Source: Fodinibius sp. Rm-B-1B1-1 (GTDB taxonomy: Bacteria > Bacteroidota > Rhodothermia > Balneolales > Balneolaceae). Taken from it: 64,000 nt of DNA. Shown here piece after piece: positions 18,434 to 27,110 of the stretch (position 1 is the first letter of the stretch; each line of letters begins with the position of its first letter). The translations under genes and the position numbers were made by a program. The notes beneath the pieces are model-generated. The model ran no database searches and had not been told where the DNA came from. It saw only the letters and a list, made by a program, of their open reading frames with translations. The stretch covers positions 1 to 64,000 of the forward strand of contig NZ_JBCFYD010000003.1 of NCBI RefSeq assembly GCF_038594945.1, in the 5' to 3' direction.

Positions 18434-19210
18434 ATGGATTTACAAGTTGAAAACCAACGCTTTATTGTTTGCGGGGCCAGTAGCGGATTTGGTCGCGCCA
18501 TTGCTGAACTTTTATTAGATGAAGGAGCAACGGTTATTGCTGTTGCTCGTCGTGAAAATAAACTCAATGAGCTCAAAGATTCTTTTGGGGACAGGGTCGA
18601 TATTGTTGTTGGTGATCTAACAGATGACGATACCCATAACATGATTGAAGCCGCTATTGGCAATGATCAGCTTCATGGTGTGGTTGTAAATGCGGGGGGA
18701 CCTCCTGCCCTATCTCCGCTTGAAACTGCTATTTACGATTGGGATCAGGCATACAAAAACGTCATGCGCTGGAAAATAGAGCTCATCCTTCGTTTGGTCT
18801 CCTATTTTACTTCTAAAGAGTACGGGCGCATTTTATTCGTAGAAAGTCAGTCGGTAAAGCAACCCATTCCTTCTTTGGTACTCAGTAACTCTTTTCGCGC
18901 GGGAATGGTTGGTTTTGCTAAATCTTTATCCCAGGAAGTAGCTGAACAAGGAGTTACGGTTAATATACTGGCTCCGGGATCGCATGATACTCCTGCTATA
19001 AAACGTGTCATTAAAAAGGCTGCGGATGAATCCGACAAGTCTTTCGAAGAAGTGCGTGAAGAAATGGAAGCCTCAATCCCAGTCGGTCGTTTTGGCAAAG
19101 GTGAAGAGTTGGCTTCACTGGCTGGATGGCTGCTATCCCCACACGCCTCGTTTGTAACTGGCCAAACAATCAGTCACGATGGTGGCAATATTAAAGGGCT
19201 TTTTGGATGA
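18434..19210 (+). CDS. SDR-family oxidoreductase with atypical active site
   Basis: A 258-residue short-chain dehydrogenase/reductase if started at the ATG at 18434 (MDLQVENQRF). An in-frame ATG at 18410 would add eight residues that do not look conserved. The NAD(P)-binding TGxxxGxG equivalent is CGASSGFG and NAG appears as VVNAGGP. The usual catalytic YxxxK is replaced: in the segment PIPSLVLSNSFRAG, Ser151 and Arg155 take the Tyr and Lys places. This is known for a subfamily of bacterial SDRs annotated as 3-oxoacyl-ACP reductase-like. The substrate is unknown. A palindromic repeat follows directly after its stop. Confidence 0.85.
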   Translation: MDLQVENQRFIVCGASSGFGRAIAELLLDEGATVIAVARRENKLNELKDSFGDRVDIVVGDLTDDDTHNMIEAAIGNDQLHGVVVNAGGPPALSPLETAIYDWDQAYKNVMRWKIELILRLVSYFTSKEYGRILFVESQSVKQPIPSLVLSNSFRAGMVGFAKSLSQEVAEQGVTVNILAPGSHDTPAIKRVIKKAADESDKSFEEVREEMEASIPVGRFGKGEELASLAGWLLSPHASFVTGQTISHDGGNIKGLFG

Positions 19211-19237
19211 GATCCTGAAACGAGTTCAGGATAACAT
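19211..19237. repeat. Dispersed palindromic repeat, single copy
   Basis: GATCCTGAAACGAGTTCAGG then ATAACAT: an inverted repeat TCCTGAA/TTCAGGA with the same core as the units at 18205-18229 and 27052-27077. It immediately follows the SDR stop codon and precedes yjbQ. Confidence 0.75.
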
Positions 19238-19276
19238 CTTGCCTTTCCTTTTAATTGTTAATTGACAAACAAAACT

Positions 19277-19696
19277 ATGTGGCATCAAACAAAAATCGCT
19301 CTTTCTCCAAAGTCTCGGGGCTATCACATCATCACTGATGAGGTTTTGGAAGAGATTCCTGAAATAAAAAAGATTCAAACAGGCATTGCACATATTTTTA
19401 TCCAGCATACCAGCGCCAGCCTCACTATTAATGAAAATGCAGATCCTTCGGTGCGCCGTGACTTTGCCTCTCATTTCAAACGCATGGTTCCCGAGGATAC
19501 CTCGCTGTATGAACACACGCTCGAAGGTCCCGATGATATGACTTCGCATATCAAGAGTTCGCTGCTGGGACATTCGGTTTCTATTCCGATAACAAATGGT
19601 AAACTAAACCTGGGAACCTGGCAGGGAATTTATTTGTGTGAGCATCGAAACAACGGTGGCTCAAGAAAACTGGTCGTTACCCTTCATGGAGAGTAA
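19277..19696 (+). CDS. yjbQ: YjbQ family protein (UPF0047)
   Basis: A 139-residue protein of the YjbQ/UPF0047 family, a conserved beta-barrel. The signature is HTSASLTINENADPSVRRD, and the C-terminal half has GTWQGIYLCEHR. E. coli YjbQ shows weak thiamine-phosphate synthase activity; the physiological role is unclear. The ATG at 19277 gives the conserved start MWHQTKIAL; a TTG 15 bp upstream is possible but less likely. It is followed 38 bp later by a methyltransferase gene on the same strand. Confidence 0.92.
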   Translation: MWHQTKIALSPKSRGYHIITDEVLEEIPEIKKIQTGIAHIFIQHTSASLTINENADPSVRRDFASHFKRMVPEDTSLYEHTLEGPDDMTSHIKSSLLGHSVSIPITNGKLNLGTWQGIYLCEHRNNGGSRKLVVTLHGE

Positions 19697-19734
19697 TCAC
19701 TTAAAGAAACTTTTTAGTTAGATAAAAACAGAAT

Positions 19735-20415
19735 ATGTCAAAAAAGAAAATAGAAGAAGAGTTTGGCGAAACCGATCTGCAAGAGCTGGCAAGACAACTG
19801 CGTACTCCCAAAGGGCAAGAAGGCATCGCTATGGGTCAAAAAATGAATGAGACCAATATCGGTATGACATTGGCAGCCATTGATGCACTTGATATCTCTA
19901 ATGGAGATATCCTCTTGGAAATTGGTCACGGCAATGCTGGTCACGTAGAAAAAATCCTTAGCCGTGCCGGGGATCTTCGATATTTTGGCCTTGATATTTC
20001 TGAAACTATGAAACGGGAGGCTCAACGAATCAATAAAAAATATATCAATAATCAGCAGGCATCTTTTCATTTATATGATGGGCATCGTTTTCCTTTTTCG
20101 GATGTGACCTTTCACAAAGCAATGACTGTCAATACTATCTACTTCTGGGAAAAACCGTCTGCTATACTAAAAGAAGTTTACAGGGTATTACAGCCCCAGG
20201 GTTATTTTAGCATTGGCTTTGCCCAAAAAAACTTTATGAAACAGCTGCCGTTTGTTGAGTATGGTTTCAAGCTTTATAACACGTCAGAGGTTAGAAAATT
20301 AGTAGAAGGTAAACCTTTTCAAATTTCCACTGTCAAAGATCAGACTGAAGAAGTTACAAGCAAAGATGGCTCACTTGTTGAACGCACGTTCACCATTATT
20401 ACACTTGTTAAATAA
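19735..20415 (+). CDS. Class I SAM-dependent methyltransferase
   Basis: A 226-residue protein with a Methyltransf_11-type fold. Motif I is LLEIGHGNAGHVEKIL and the post-I acidic residue lies in YFGLDIS. The motif around FPFSDVTFHKAMTVNTIYFW and the VYRVLQPQGYFSIGF region complete the fold. About 60 charged, Gln/Glu-rich residues precede the domain. The substrate is unknown; quinone- or small-molecule-type methylation is common for this subgroup. It is probably co-transcribed with yjbQ. Confidence 0.85.
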   Translation: MSKKKIEEEFGETDLQELARQLRTPKGQEGIAMGQKMNETNIGMTLAAIDALDISNGDILLEIGHGNAGHVEKILSRAGDLRYFGLDISETMKREAQRINKKYINNQQASFHLYDGHRFPFSDVTFHKAMTVNTIYFWEKPSAILKEVYRVLQPQGYFSIGFAQKNFMKQLPFVEYGFKLYNTSEVRKLVEGKPFQISTVKDQTEEVTSKDGSLVERTFTIITLVK

Positions 20416-20544
20416 TCCCTTTGGAGATAAACGGTTTTTCTATTACTCCTCCCTACCAGTAGGCACTTCAGATTGCTATTATAGCTGTTGCCAGTTATGG
20501 AACCGTCCTTGGTTATTTTATACAAAGTAGAATTCCTGCCCTCT

Positions 20545-20598
20545 AAATAAAAAAGGCTTCGTCGAGCAAACCCTACCGAGCCTGTTCAACGAAGCCTT
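20545..20598 (-). terminator. Rho-independent terminator after tRNA-Ser
   Basis: An inverted repeat of 13 bp with one G-T wobble (arms at 20553-20565 and 20586-20598, core AAGGCTTCGT/ACGAAGCCTT). On the minus strand it is followed by TTTTTTATTT. It lies 13 bp past the 3' end of the tRNA gene and fits transcription termination of that gene, and perhaps of the hpt operon reading through it. Confidence 0.88.
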
Positions 20599-20611
20599 GC
20601 GCGTAGTTGAG

Positions 20612-20701
20612 CGGAGAGGGAGGGATTCGAACCCTCGATACCCCTTATGGGGGTATACTCCCTTAGCAGGGGAGCGCTTTCGACCACTCAGCCACCTCTC
20701 C
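20612..20701 (-). tRNA. tRNA-Ser (anticodon GCU)
   Basis: A 90-nt class II tRNA. The acceptor stem is GGAGAGG/CCTCTCC, the D-arm region is GGCTGAGTGGTCGAAAGC, and the anticodon stem-loop CTCCC-CTGCTAA-GGGAG carries GCT at complement of 20665-20667. A long variable arm (TACCCCC/GGGGTA) follows, as expected for tRNA-Ser. The T arm has GGTTCGAATCC. CCA is not encoded after the discriminator G. It reads serine AGC/AGU codons. Confidence 0.97.
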
Positions 20702-20776
20702 AATAAAGAGTCGCAAATATAAGTGCCTTAATAAATTTTATCAATAGAAAACTTATATTTCTTTTCAAAGAACCCT

Positions 20777-21343
20777 TTAGTCTTCCGGATCACCATCAAG
20801 AATATAAATTTGTGCTAAATTGCGTCCTTCCTGGGCATAATCAAGTCCGTATCCTAAAACAAAAAGGGTGGGAATACGAAATCCTACATAGTCAAGCTGC
20901 ACATCGTGGTGCGTAGCTTCAGTTTTATGCAAAAGCGTAACTGTTGCAATAGACTCAGGATTTTTTTTCTGCAGCTTGTCCACCAAATAGTTCATCGACA
21001 ACCCGGTATCTACAATATCCTCAACCAAAATAACGTGTCGACCTTCGATATCAGCATCAATATCTTTTAGGTCTGTCACCTCTCCTGAGGAAACCTTTTC
21101 ATCCCCGTAGCTGCTAAGTTTTAAAAAGTCGACCTCACAGGGAATATCGACTTGGCGCATCAAATCCGAAAGAAAAATATAGGCCCCATTGAGCACCCCA
21201 ATAAAGATAGGATTCTTCCCTTTATACTTTTCGGCAAGCTCGTCACCCAGCTCGGTAACACGCTCTTGCAGTTCATCTTCCGTTAAATAAATCTTGAATG
21301 TTTCGCCGTTGCAGGTAACTGTCTCAGGAGTATATAATGACAT
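20777..21343 (-). CDS. hpt: Hypoxanthine phosphoribosyltransferase
   Basis: A 188-residue purine-salvage enzyme that converts hypoxanthine (and usually guanine) plus PRPP to the nucleotide. The PRPP-binding motif is VILVEDIVDTGLSM, the substrate loop is FLKLSSYGDE, and the C-terminal region is VGFRIPTLFVLGYGLDYA. The length is typical. It lies 3 bp downstream of tilS in the same transcript; the tilS-hpt linkage is widely conserved in bacteria. Confidence 0.96.
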   Translation of the reverse strand: MSLYTPETVTCNGETFKIYLTEDELQERVTELGDELAEKYKGKNPIFIGVLNGAYIFLSDLMRQVDIPCEVDFLKLSSYGDEKVSSGEVTDLKDIDADIEGRHVILVEDIVDTGLSMNYLVDKLQKKNPESIATVTLLHKTEATHHDVQLDYVGFRIPTLFVLGYGLDYAQEGRNLAQIYILDGDPED

Positions 21344-21346
21344 GTA

Positions 21347-22705
21347 TTATGCTAAATACTTTATTCTGAGGCAATATTTCGTGTTCTCGTCGCATTTGAC
21401 CAGCTCCGAAATGGTGCCCGAGGATGACTTATTTTTTATTGGCGGAAAGATAAGAGCACAAATCGTTTCTTCAAAAGATTCTATTACCAACACTTCATCC
21501 TTATAGGCAGCACTTACTTTTCGATTCGTCAGATGATCGGCAACGGTTTGATGCCCGCTCATTCCCAATGGCTGGAATCGATCTCCGGAGTTCCATGGTC
21601 GCACCGTAACAGGCCACGAAATTTTATCAGCATCAAGATAAAGTACCTTCTCAAAGGCAGGATTTTTGTACCGCTCGACCGAAAACTCTATCTCCCCAAT
21701 ACTGATCGGCGACGCTTTTAGCTCCTCACGGTATAACTCCTGAGCCTCAAGACTACTATTCTCGTTTTCTCTAAGAATATAATATTCACGATCGCGGACA
21801 ATGGAATAATCAGCAGTTATTTGAATCTTCTTGCCCGTTTGTAAATCAGGCAGTTCCTTGACCCGCTTTAAATTTTGCTGCGTAACATAAATACCGGGCT
21901 CATACTCTTTAAGCAGATGCAAAATCAATGCTCGTTGCAGGCCAAACTCCAACTCATCAAAGGCCTGCTTATTAATTGTTTGCTGATCGGTAATCTGCTG
22001 TGTAATACACTGCAAGGCCGAATGGTAATTCTCGGCTTCTTCTCCCATCCGCAGTATATTTTCTTCCCAACCCGGGAAAAACTCTGACAACTTTACTGTC
22101 CATTCATTACGCAAAAAATTACGCGCAAAATGTGTTTCCAAGTTAGATTGGTCGGTCCGAAACGGAATCTCATGCTGACTCGCATATTGCTCAATCTGTT
22201 GCCGTGAAATAGGTAGCAACGGGCGAAATAATTCTCCATCCCAAACATCCATTCCACTCCAACTGGACATCCCCGCGCCGCGAAATAGTTTCTGTAATAT
22301 CGTTTCTACTTGATCATCCTTGTGGTGCGCCAAGGCAATGCCATCAGCATCATGCTGGGCAACCAAATCCCTAAAAAAATGATAGCGAACATCACGGGCC
22401 CACTGTTGAAAGTTTTGCCCTTGGGCTTCTTCTGGATCAGCTTCAAAAATTTCGTATTCAAAACCCCATTGCTGCGACGCCTTTGCTACCAGCTGTGCAT
22501 CCTTATCAGAAGCTTTCCCCCGCTTTTGATAATTGACATGAGCAACAAGGGCCGAAATATCGAGACGGTAAAACGTATATAATAGCCCCATAGAATCAAC
22601 GCCACCACTTACTGCAATAACAAAAGATGGAGTTGAAGAAGTAAAGTTTGATTTAACCGTTTCACTAACGGTTTGTTCAATGTGTGATAAGGCTGACTTG
22701 CTCAT
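21347..22705 (-). CDS. tilS: tRNA(Ile)-lysidine synthase
   Basis: A 452-residue enzyme that converts C34 of the CAU-anticodon tRNA-Ile to lysidine. The N-type ATP pyrophosphatase loop is AVSGGVDSMG (about residues 31-40), and the conserved AHHKDDQVETIL and FRPLLPISRQ segments are present. The C-terminal TilS domain follows. I chose the ATG at 22705 (MSKSALSHIE); an ATG at 22726 would add seven residues. The start overlaps the end of birA by 29 bp, so translational coupling is likely. Confidence 0.95.
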   Translation of the reverse strand: MSKSALSHIEQTVSETVKSNFTSSTPSFVIAVSGGVDSMGLLYTFYRLDISALVAHVNYQKRGKASDKDAQLVAKASQQWGFEYEIFEADPEEAQGQNFQQWARDVRYHFFRDLVAQHDADGIALAHHKDDQVETILQKLFRGAGMSSWSGMDVWDGELFRPLLPISRQQIEQYASQHEIPFRTDQSNLETHFARNFLRNEWTVKLSEFFPGWEENILRMGEEAENYHSALQCITQQITDQQTINKQAFDELEFGLQRALILHLLKEYEPGIYVTQQNLKRVKELPDLQTGKKIQITADYSIVRDREYYILRENENSSLEAQELYREELKASPISIGEIEFSVERYKNPAFEKVLYLDADKISWPVTVRPWNSGDRFQPLGMSGHQTVADHLTNRKVSAAYKDEVLVIESFEETICALIFPPIKNKSSSGTISELVKCDENTKYCLRIKYLA

Positions 22706-23471
22706 ACGAAAATGATTCGATTCCACCTTCTCTGTTCAACATCAAGAGTTGCCCCTTTTCACCAATCCCAAGAAGCTTAAACTGATCTTCTTGAAGCTCA
22801 TCATCAATTTCTAAGCCAACCCATTGTCCATAGCCTACTATATTTCTATTAATCGATTTAATAAGCCCAGAACCTTGTTTCTGCCACAATGCATATTTGT
22901 GCTCGATACGCTGCATCAAAGTAGCCAACAACTGTTCTCTATCGAGGTCCTTCTCCATTTCAAGGCTTAAAGAGGTTGCCAGCCCCGATAGTTCCGCGGA
23001 AAAGTTTTTTTGATTTACATTCAATCCAATCCCAATAATTAAACGATCGAAAGTATTTCCATTGAAAACAGTTTCCGTTAAAATTCCAGCTGTTTTTTTG
23101 TCATTTACCAATACATCATTAGGCCATTTTATAGCCGCACAAGATGTTGTTAACAACTCGTTAAAACATTCGACCATGGCCAACGCACAAGCCAATGTTA
23201 ACACGTGAAATCGCTCAGCTTTGGGAGGAATAAATGCCATTGAAAACGTAAGATTCCGACCATTTCGGGACTCCCATTCCCGTTCGTACTGCCCCCTTCC
23301 TTTCGTTTGATGGTTCGTCAAACAGATCATCCCCTGCTCTATTTCGTCGCGAGGAATCTTCTTCAGATAGGTATTCGTAGAAGCAAGCTCATCAAAATAG
23401 CGGATACTTTGTCCCAGCCATTGGGTATCCAACTCACGTAAAAATAATGATTTATCGAATGCAGTACTCAA
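22677..23471 (-). CDS. birA: Biotin-[acetyl-CoA-carboxylase] ligase
   Basis: A 264-residue BPL/LplA-fold ligase that attaches biotin to the biotin carboxyl carrier protein of acetyl-CoA carboxylase. Key motifs are STNTYLK, the biotinyl-AMP loop TKGRGQYEREWES, and KWPNDVLVNDKKTAGIL. It lacks the N-terminal helix-turn-helix of group II BirA, so it is probably not a repressor. It lies 25 bp downstream of the isomerase gene and overlaps tilS. Confidence 0.94.
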   Translation of the reverse strand: MSTAFDKSLFLRELDTQWLGQSIRYFDELASTNTYLKKIPRDEIEQGMICLTNHQTKGRGQYEREWESRNGRNLTFSMAFIPPKAERFHVLTLACALAMVECFNELLTTSCAAIKWPNDVLVNDKKTAGILTETVFNGNTFDRLIIGIGLNVNQKNFSAELSGLATSLSLEMEKDLDREQLLATLMQRIEHKYALWQKQGSGLIKSINRNIVGYGQWVGLEIDDELQEDQFKLLGIGEKGQLLMLNREGGIESFSYEQVSLITH

Positions 23472-23496
23472 TGTATTCTTCTTCGATCAATTAAAA

Positions 23497-24540
23497 TTAT
23501 GCCTCAGCCAGCTTACTTTTAAGTAGCTCTATTTTAGTAATGGGTGTAGGATCAACATTACTTAACATCGCCAGATAAAAACTGGTCCAATCAGCCAGTT
23601 GGATAAGCGAAAACATGCGTGTAAGCCGCGTTTGGCCTCTCGTTTTTAACACGTGCAGCGAAGCTGCTTGGTCTTCGATTAGCTCCTCAACAATTTCCAT
23701 TCGTCGCTGTACTCGTGGATCATCCTCTTTATCAATCAATAAGATTACCGACAGGCGACCGGTCAAATGTACAATTCGCTCCCACCCTACAATTTCGTTA
23801 TGTGTCATCTCGGGCATGCTATTTCCATAAGAAAGGGTCTTGGCATTTTCTGCAAATTGGTTCTGCCACCGCAAATTCACTCCTTGCATCATCGTAGCGT
23901 CTGAATAAATAATGGGTAGCGTATCAAGAATTTCTTCCGCCAAATTTAACGCTTCATTATCGGTTGGATTAGCTAACAAATCATTCTGTTCTGCAAGAAA
24001 ACGCGCCGTATCTTTCAATGCCCCATCCGTCTCTTCTACCAATTCTAAGTGCTGACAAATACGATATAAGGCTACAAAACTATATCCCAATGCTGCACGT
24101 GGCGGCATTCCACCGGGAACTTTGATATAATCAATCTCTTCTTTTGCAGCGTTAACCATTAGCTCACCGCCGCCGGTAAGTGCTATGGCTTGAGCGCCCC
24201 GTTCGCGTGCAGTCGACAAGGCCGCCAGCGTTTCCTCGGTATTTCCCGAAAAGCTACATGCAATAAATAAGGTATTCTCGTTTACCCATTGCGGAATTTC
24301 GTAGTGACGAATAACCTCCATGGGATACAAACCATCACGATAACAAAACGAACGAATCAAATCCGGTCCAATAGCGGAGCCTCCCATCCCGGCAAAGCAA
24401 ATATTAGCAACCCGCTCTTTATCTATCGTTAAAGATAAATCAGCAGTTATTTCCATAGCCTCCCGCCACTGATCAGGGAAAGTTGTTAGAAACCCCCGCA
24501 TGTTTTGGCTATCAATTACGTTTATATCCTCCAGATTCAT
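23497..24540 (-). CDS. Bifunctional phosphoglucose/phosphomannose isomerase
   Basis: A 347-residue double-SIS-domain isomerase of the PGI/PMI type known from archaea and some bacteria, which interconverts glucose-6-P or mannose-6-P and fructose-6-P. The N-terminal signature is CFAGMGGSAIGPDLIRSF and the SIS loop is CSFSGNTEETL. The C-terminal PGI_C-like half contains MPEMTHNEIVGWE. It follows the EI gene by 6 bp, which ties sugar-phosphate metabolism to the PTS genes. Confidence 0.92.
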   Translation of the reverse strand: MNLEDINVIDSQNMRGFLTTFPDQWREAMEITADLSLTIDKERVANICFAGMGGSAIGPDLIRSFCYRDGLYPMEVIRHYEIPQWVNENTLFIACSFSGNTEETLAALSTARERGAQAIALTGGGELMVNAAKEEIDYIKVPGGMPPRAALGYSFVALYRICQHLELVEETDGALKDTARFLAEQNDLLANPTDNEALNLAEEILDTLPIIYSDATMMQGVNLRWQNQFAENAKTLSYGNSMPEMTHNEIVGWERIVHLTGRLSVILLIDKEDDPRVQRRMEIVEELIEDQAASLHVLKTRGQTRLTRMFSLIQLADWTSFYLAMLSNVDPTPITKIELLKSKLAEA

Positions 24541-24546
24541 ACCTCT

Positions 24547-26274
24547 TTAATTTCTTGTATCCCAGTTTGAAAATATCTTATCTACATCATCCAACGTTCC
24601 TGCTCGCAATACTTCCTGCCCCAACTTTTGCATATCAGCAATAGAATGCGATAGCAGCATCTGTTTTACCGTTGGTAACACCACTGAGTTCATACTCAGC
24701 GTATCGATGCCAAGTCCCATCAAGCAGCAAGCTGAAATAGGATCGGAGGCCAACTCCCCACAAACGCTAACCGGTATATCGTAATCTTTGGCAGCTTGAG
24801 CTGTCAAATTAATCAATTCCCAGATGGCCGGATGCCGCTGATCATATAAGTTTGAAATCCGTTCATTTCCGCGATCTACTGCTAACACATACTGAGTAAG
24901 ATCATTGGTGCCAATACTTAGAAAATCAGCTTCACGGGCAAAGCAATCCGCTTTCAAGGCTACTGCTGGCACCTCAACCATCAACCCAATGGGGATATTC
25001 TCATCAATTTCGATAACATCCGTCGTTAACTCTTGCTTAATTTCATCAATAATTTGGTACAGCTGACGAACCTCTCCCATCGTAGAAACCATTGGTACCA
25101 GAATACGGATGCGACCATGAAAATCAGCCGATGCAATGTAAATGGCCCGCAGTTGATTTTTCAGGATCTGCTGCTCCTCTAAAAGCATACGAATGCCCCG
25201 CCATCCCAAAAAAGGATTTTGCTCGGGTTTGTCATCTTCAAAAAACTTATCTCCGCCTACATCAAACAACCGAATCGTAATCGGATGCGAACCAGTAGCA
25301 TTAAGAATTGACCGATAAAATGATACCTGTTGATCGATATCCTGGAAACTTTCTCGTCCCAAATAAATGGACTCCGTTCGCAACAACCCAACCCCCTCGG
25401 CACAATACTTTTGGGCAATGGTAAGCTCTTCGGCAAACTCAATATTTGCCTGTAACGTAAAACATTGACCATCGGTCGTCTTATTTTCCTTCTCACAAAG
25501 CACCTTAAAATCAGCCTCACGCTCACTCTGCTGATCCATAAGTCGCTGATATCTTTCGCGGGTACCTTCATTGGGATTTAGTATAATTTCGCCATTTCGT
25601 CCGTCAAGAATCACCTCATCATGCGAGTCTATCATTTCGGTAGCCTCTTTGGTGCCAACCACCGTTGGAATATTCATTGACCGAGCAATAATAGCTGCAT
25701 GCGATGTTGCCCCTCCACGATCAGTAATAATACCTTTAATATTACGACCTGAAAACGAAATGATTTCTCGGGGACTTAACTCACGAGCCACCAATATTGT
25801 TTCTTCCTGAATATCATCACGCTTATTATGCAAAATTTGCAGCAGGCGATCCCGGATATCAGAAATATCCACCGTCTTATTTTGAAACGCATTTTTTTGA
25901 TGATTTTCTTCAATGACCTCCAGGTAGTTTTGAAAGGTACGTTCTACCGCTAAATCTACCGGCACTTGAGCAGTAATTTTCTGCTCTATCCGCTCACGCA
26001 AATCCGGGTCATGAAGAATTGCAATTTGCATCTGGATAAGTGTCGCTGGTTCTTCGACATCAGCACAGCTTTGCAACGCCTTGAGTTCTTCTTCAGCTAT
26101 TTCGAGCGCATCACGAAATTTATCGAGATGCTTTTGCACCTCATCAGAAGAAATATTTTCATCCGATACCGCAGGACGTTCCCGTTCATATAAACTGGTT
26201 TTTCCAATCACAATACCGGGACATGCCGGCGCTCCCGAAATTAAAACCTCATTATTTAGAGTCTGTTCACTCAT
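24547..26274 (-). CDS. ptsI: Phosphoenolpyruvate-protein phosphotransferase (PTS enzyme I)
   Basis: A 575-residue enzyme I that takes phosphate from PEP and passes it to HPr. The phosphorylated histidine is His192 in GGATSHAAIIARS. The PEP-binding TIM barrel holds LRTESIYLG and the active-site Cys in SVCGELASDP. The ATG at 26274 (MSEQTLNNEV) is preferred over an extended start at 26310 because it overlaps the ptsH end by 8 bp, the usual coupling. No GAF domain is present, so this is classical EI rather than PtsP. Confidence 0.95.
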   Translation of the reverse strand: MSEQTLNNEVLISGAPACPGIVIGKTSLYERERPAVSDENISSDEVQKHLDKFRDALEIAEEELKALQSCADVEEPATLIQMQIAILHDPDLRERIEQKITAQVPVDLAVERTFQNYLEVIEENHQKNAFQNKTVDISDIRDRLLQILHNKRDDIQEETILVARELSPREIISFSGRNIKGIITDRGGATSHAAIIARSMNIPTVVGTKEATEMIDSHDEVILDGRNGEIILNPNEGTRERYQRLMDQQSEREADFKVLCEKENKTTDGQCFTLQANIEFAEELTIAQKYCAEGVGLLRTESIYLGRESFQDIDQQVSFYRSILNATGSHPITIRLFDVGGDKFFEDDKPEQNPFLGWRGIRMLLEEQQILKNQLRAIYIASADFHGRIRILVPMVSTMGEVRQLYQIIDEIKQELTTDVIEIDENIPIGLMVEVPAVALKADCFAREADFLSIGTNDLTQYVLAVDRGNERISNLYDQRHPAIWELINLTAQAAKDYDIPVSVCGELASDPISACCLMGLGIDTLSMNSVVLPTVKQMLLSHSIADMQKLGQEVLRAGTLDDVDKIFSNWDTRN

Positions 26275-26551
26275 TTTCGTCCTCGTACACTTCACCAAAT
26301 CCGCTATCAATTAAATCTGTAATAGCATCAAGGGCCTCACTCTCGTCCGGCCCGTCAACTTCAAGCTCAAGTTCAGCACCTTTTTCGGCGGCCAGTGTCA
26401 TTACCCCCAAAATACTTTTGCCATTCACCTTATAACCATATAAGTGAATATAAAAATCCGCTTCATATTTCGATGCCAGCTTTACCAATGCCGCCGCAGG
26501 GCGTGCGTGCAAACCGGCATCATTAACAATCGTTACTTTCTTTTTTATCAT
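26267..26551 (-). CDS. ptsH: PTS phosphocarrier protein HPr
   Basis: A 94-residue HPr with an acidic tail. The EI-phosphorylated His15 sits in AGLHARPAA and Ser46, the HPr-kinase site, in NGKSILGVM. Both residues are present, so dual control by EI and an HprK is possible; hprK is not in this window. It is the first gene of the minus-strand operon ptsH-ptsI-pgi/pmi-birA-tilS-hpt. No EIIB or EIIC permease is nearby, but EIIA-like domains occur on the transporters at 48901-53321. Confidence 0.95.
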   Translation of the reverse strand: MIKKKVTIVNDAGLHARPAAALVKLASKYEADFYIHLYGYKVNGKSILGVMTLAAEKGAELELEVDGPDESEALDAITDLIDSGFGEVYEDENE

Positions 26552-26707
26552 TTTCAGTAATTTATTTTAAAGACTAAAATGCCAATTATTGCAGTAACTA
26601 TCCACAGCAGTTGTAAGTTTATACCTCCCGATTACTACACTGTGAACTGTATATTTCTTTTGTTAATTTAAGCCTTAAATTTTTGCACCAATTCAACTTA
26701 TAAATAC

Positions 26708-26995
26708 ATGTCAGTAACAAAAAAGGACGTTGATTACGTAGCCGATTTAGCCCACTTACAGCTCAGTGAAGAAGAAACAGAATCACTGGTTAGTGATATG
26801 AATCAGATTCTCGATTATATGACCACGCTCGAAGAGCTCGATACCTCGGATGTTGAGCCCCTCGAACATGTTATTGACCTTGAATATCGCCTTCGTGATG
26901 ACAAAGCCAAAGAACCACTTTCTCACGAAGATGCCTTGAAAAATGCACCGGATGCCGATACCGATTACTTCCGCGTGCCTCGTGTTATTGAATAA
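26708..26995 (+). CDS. gatC: Asp-tRNA(Asn)/Glu-tRNA(Gln) amidotransferase subunit C
   Basis: A 95-residue GatC, the small subunit that holds GatA and GatB together in the transamidation pathway. The N-terminal LxxLxLSEEE helix (YVADLAHLQLSEEE) and the C-terminal YFRVPRVIE are typical. gatA and gatB are not adjacent. It is divergent from ptsH and is followed by a palindromic repeat. Confidence 0.95.
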   Translation: MSVTKKDVDYVADLAHLQLSEEETESLVSDMNQILDYMTTLEELDTSDVEPLEHVIDLEYRLRDDKAKEPLSHEDALKNAPDADTDYFRVPRVIE

Positions 26996-27005
26996 TTACT
27001 GCCGC

Positions 27006-27077
27006 GTCATTCTTTTCAGGATAAATTGTATAAATTACTGCCACGGCTCCAGATCCTGAAAACAAGTTCAGAATGAC
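27006..27077. repeat. Dispersed palindromic repeat, paired copies
   Basis: A right copy ATCCTGAAAACAAGTTCAG then AATGAC (27053-27077) is opposed by a left copy GTCATTCTTTTCAGGAT (27006-27022), which lacks the central 8 bp. The two form an inverted pair around 30 bp of unrelated sequence. The same unit occurs at 18167-18229 and 19211-19237. It lies between gatC and the YfhO gene. Confidence 0.75.
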
Positions 27078-27110
27078 ATTGTATCTTAACATTCACAAAA
27101 GCCTTCCGAT

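Noticed and set aside
20518-20703. A 61-codon minus-strand open frame
   Set aside because: It lies across the tRNA-Ser gene and its terminator; coding is not credible.
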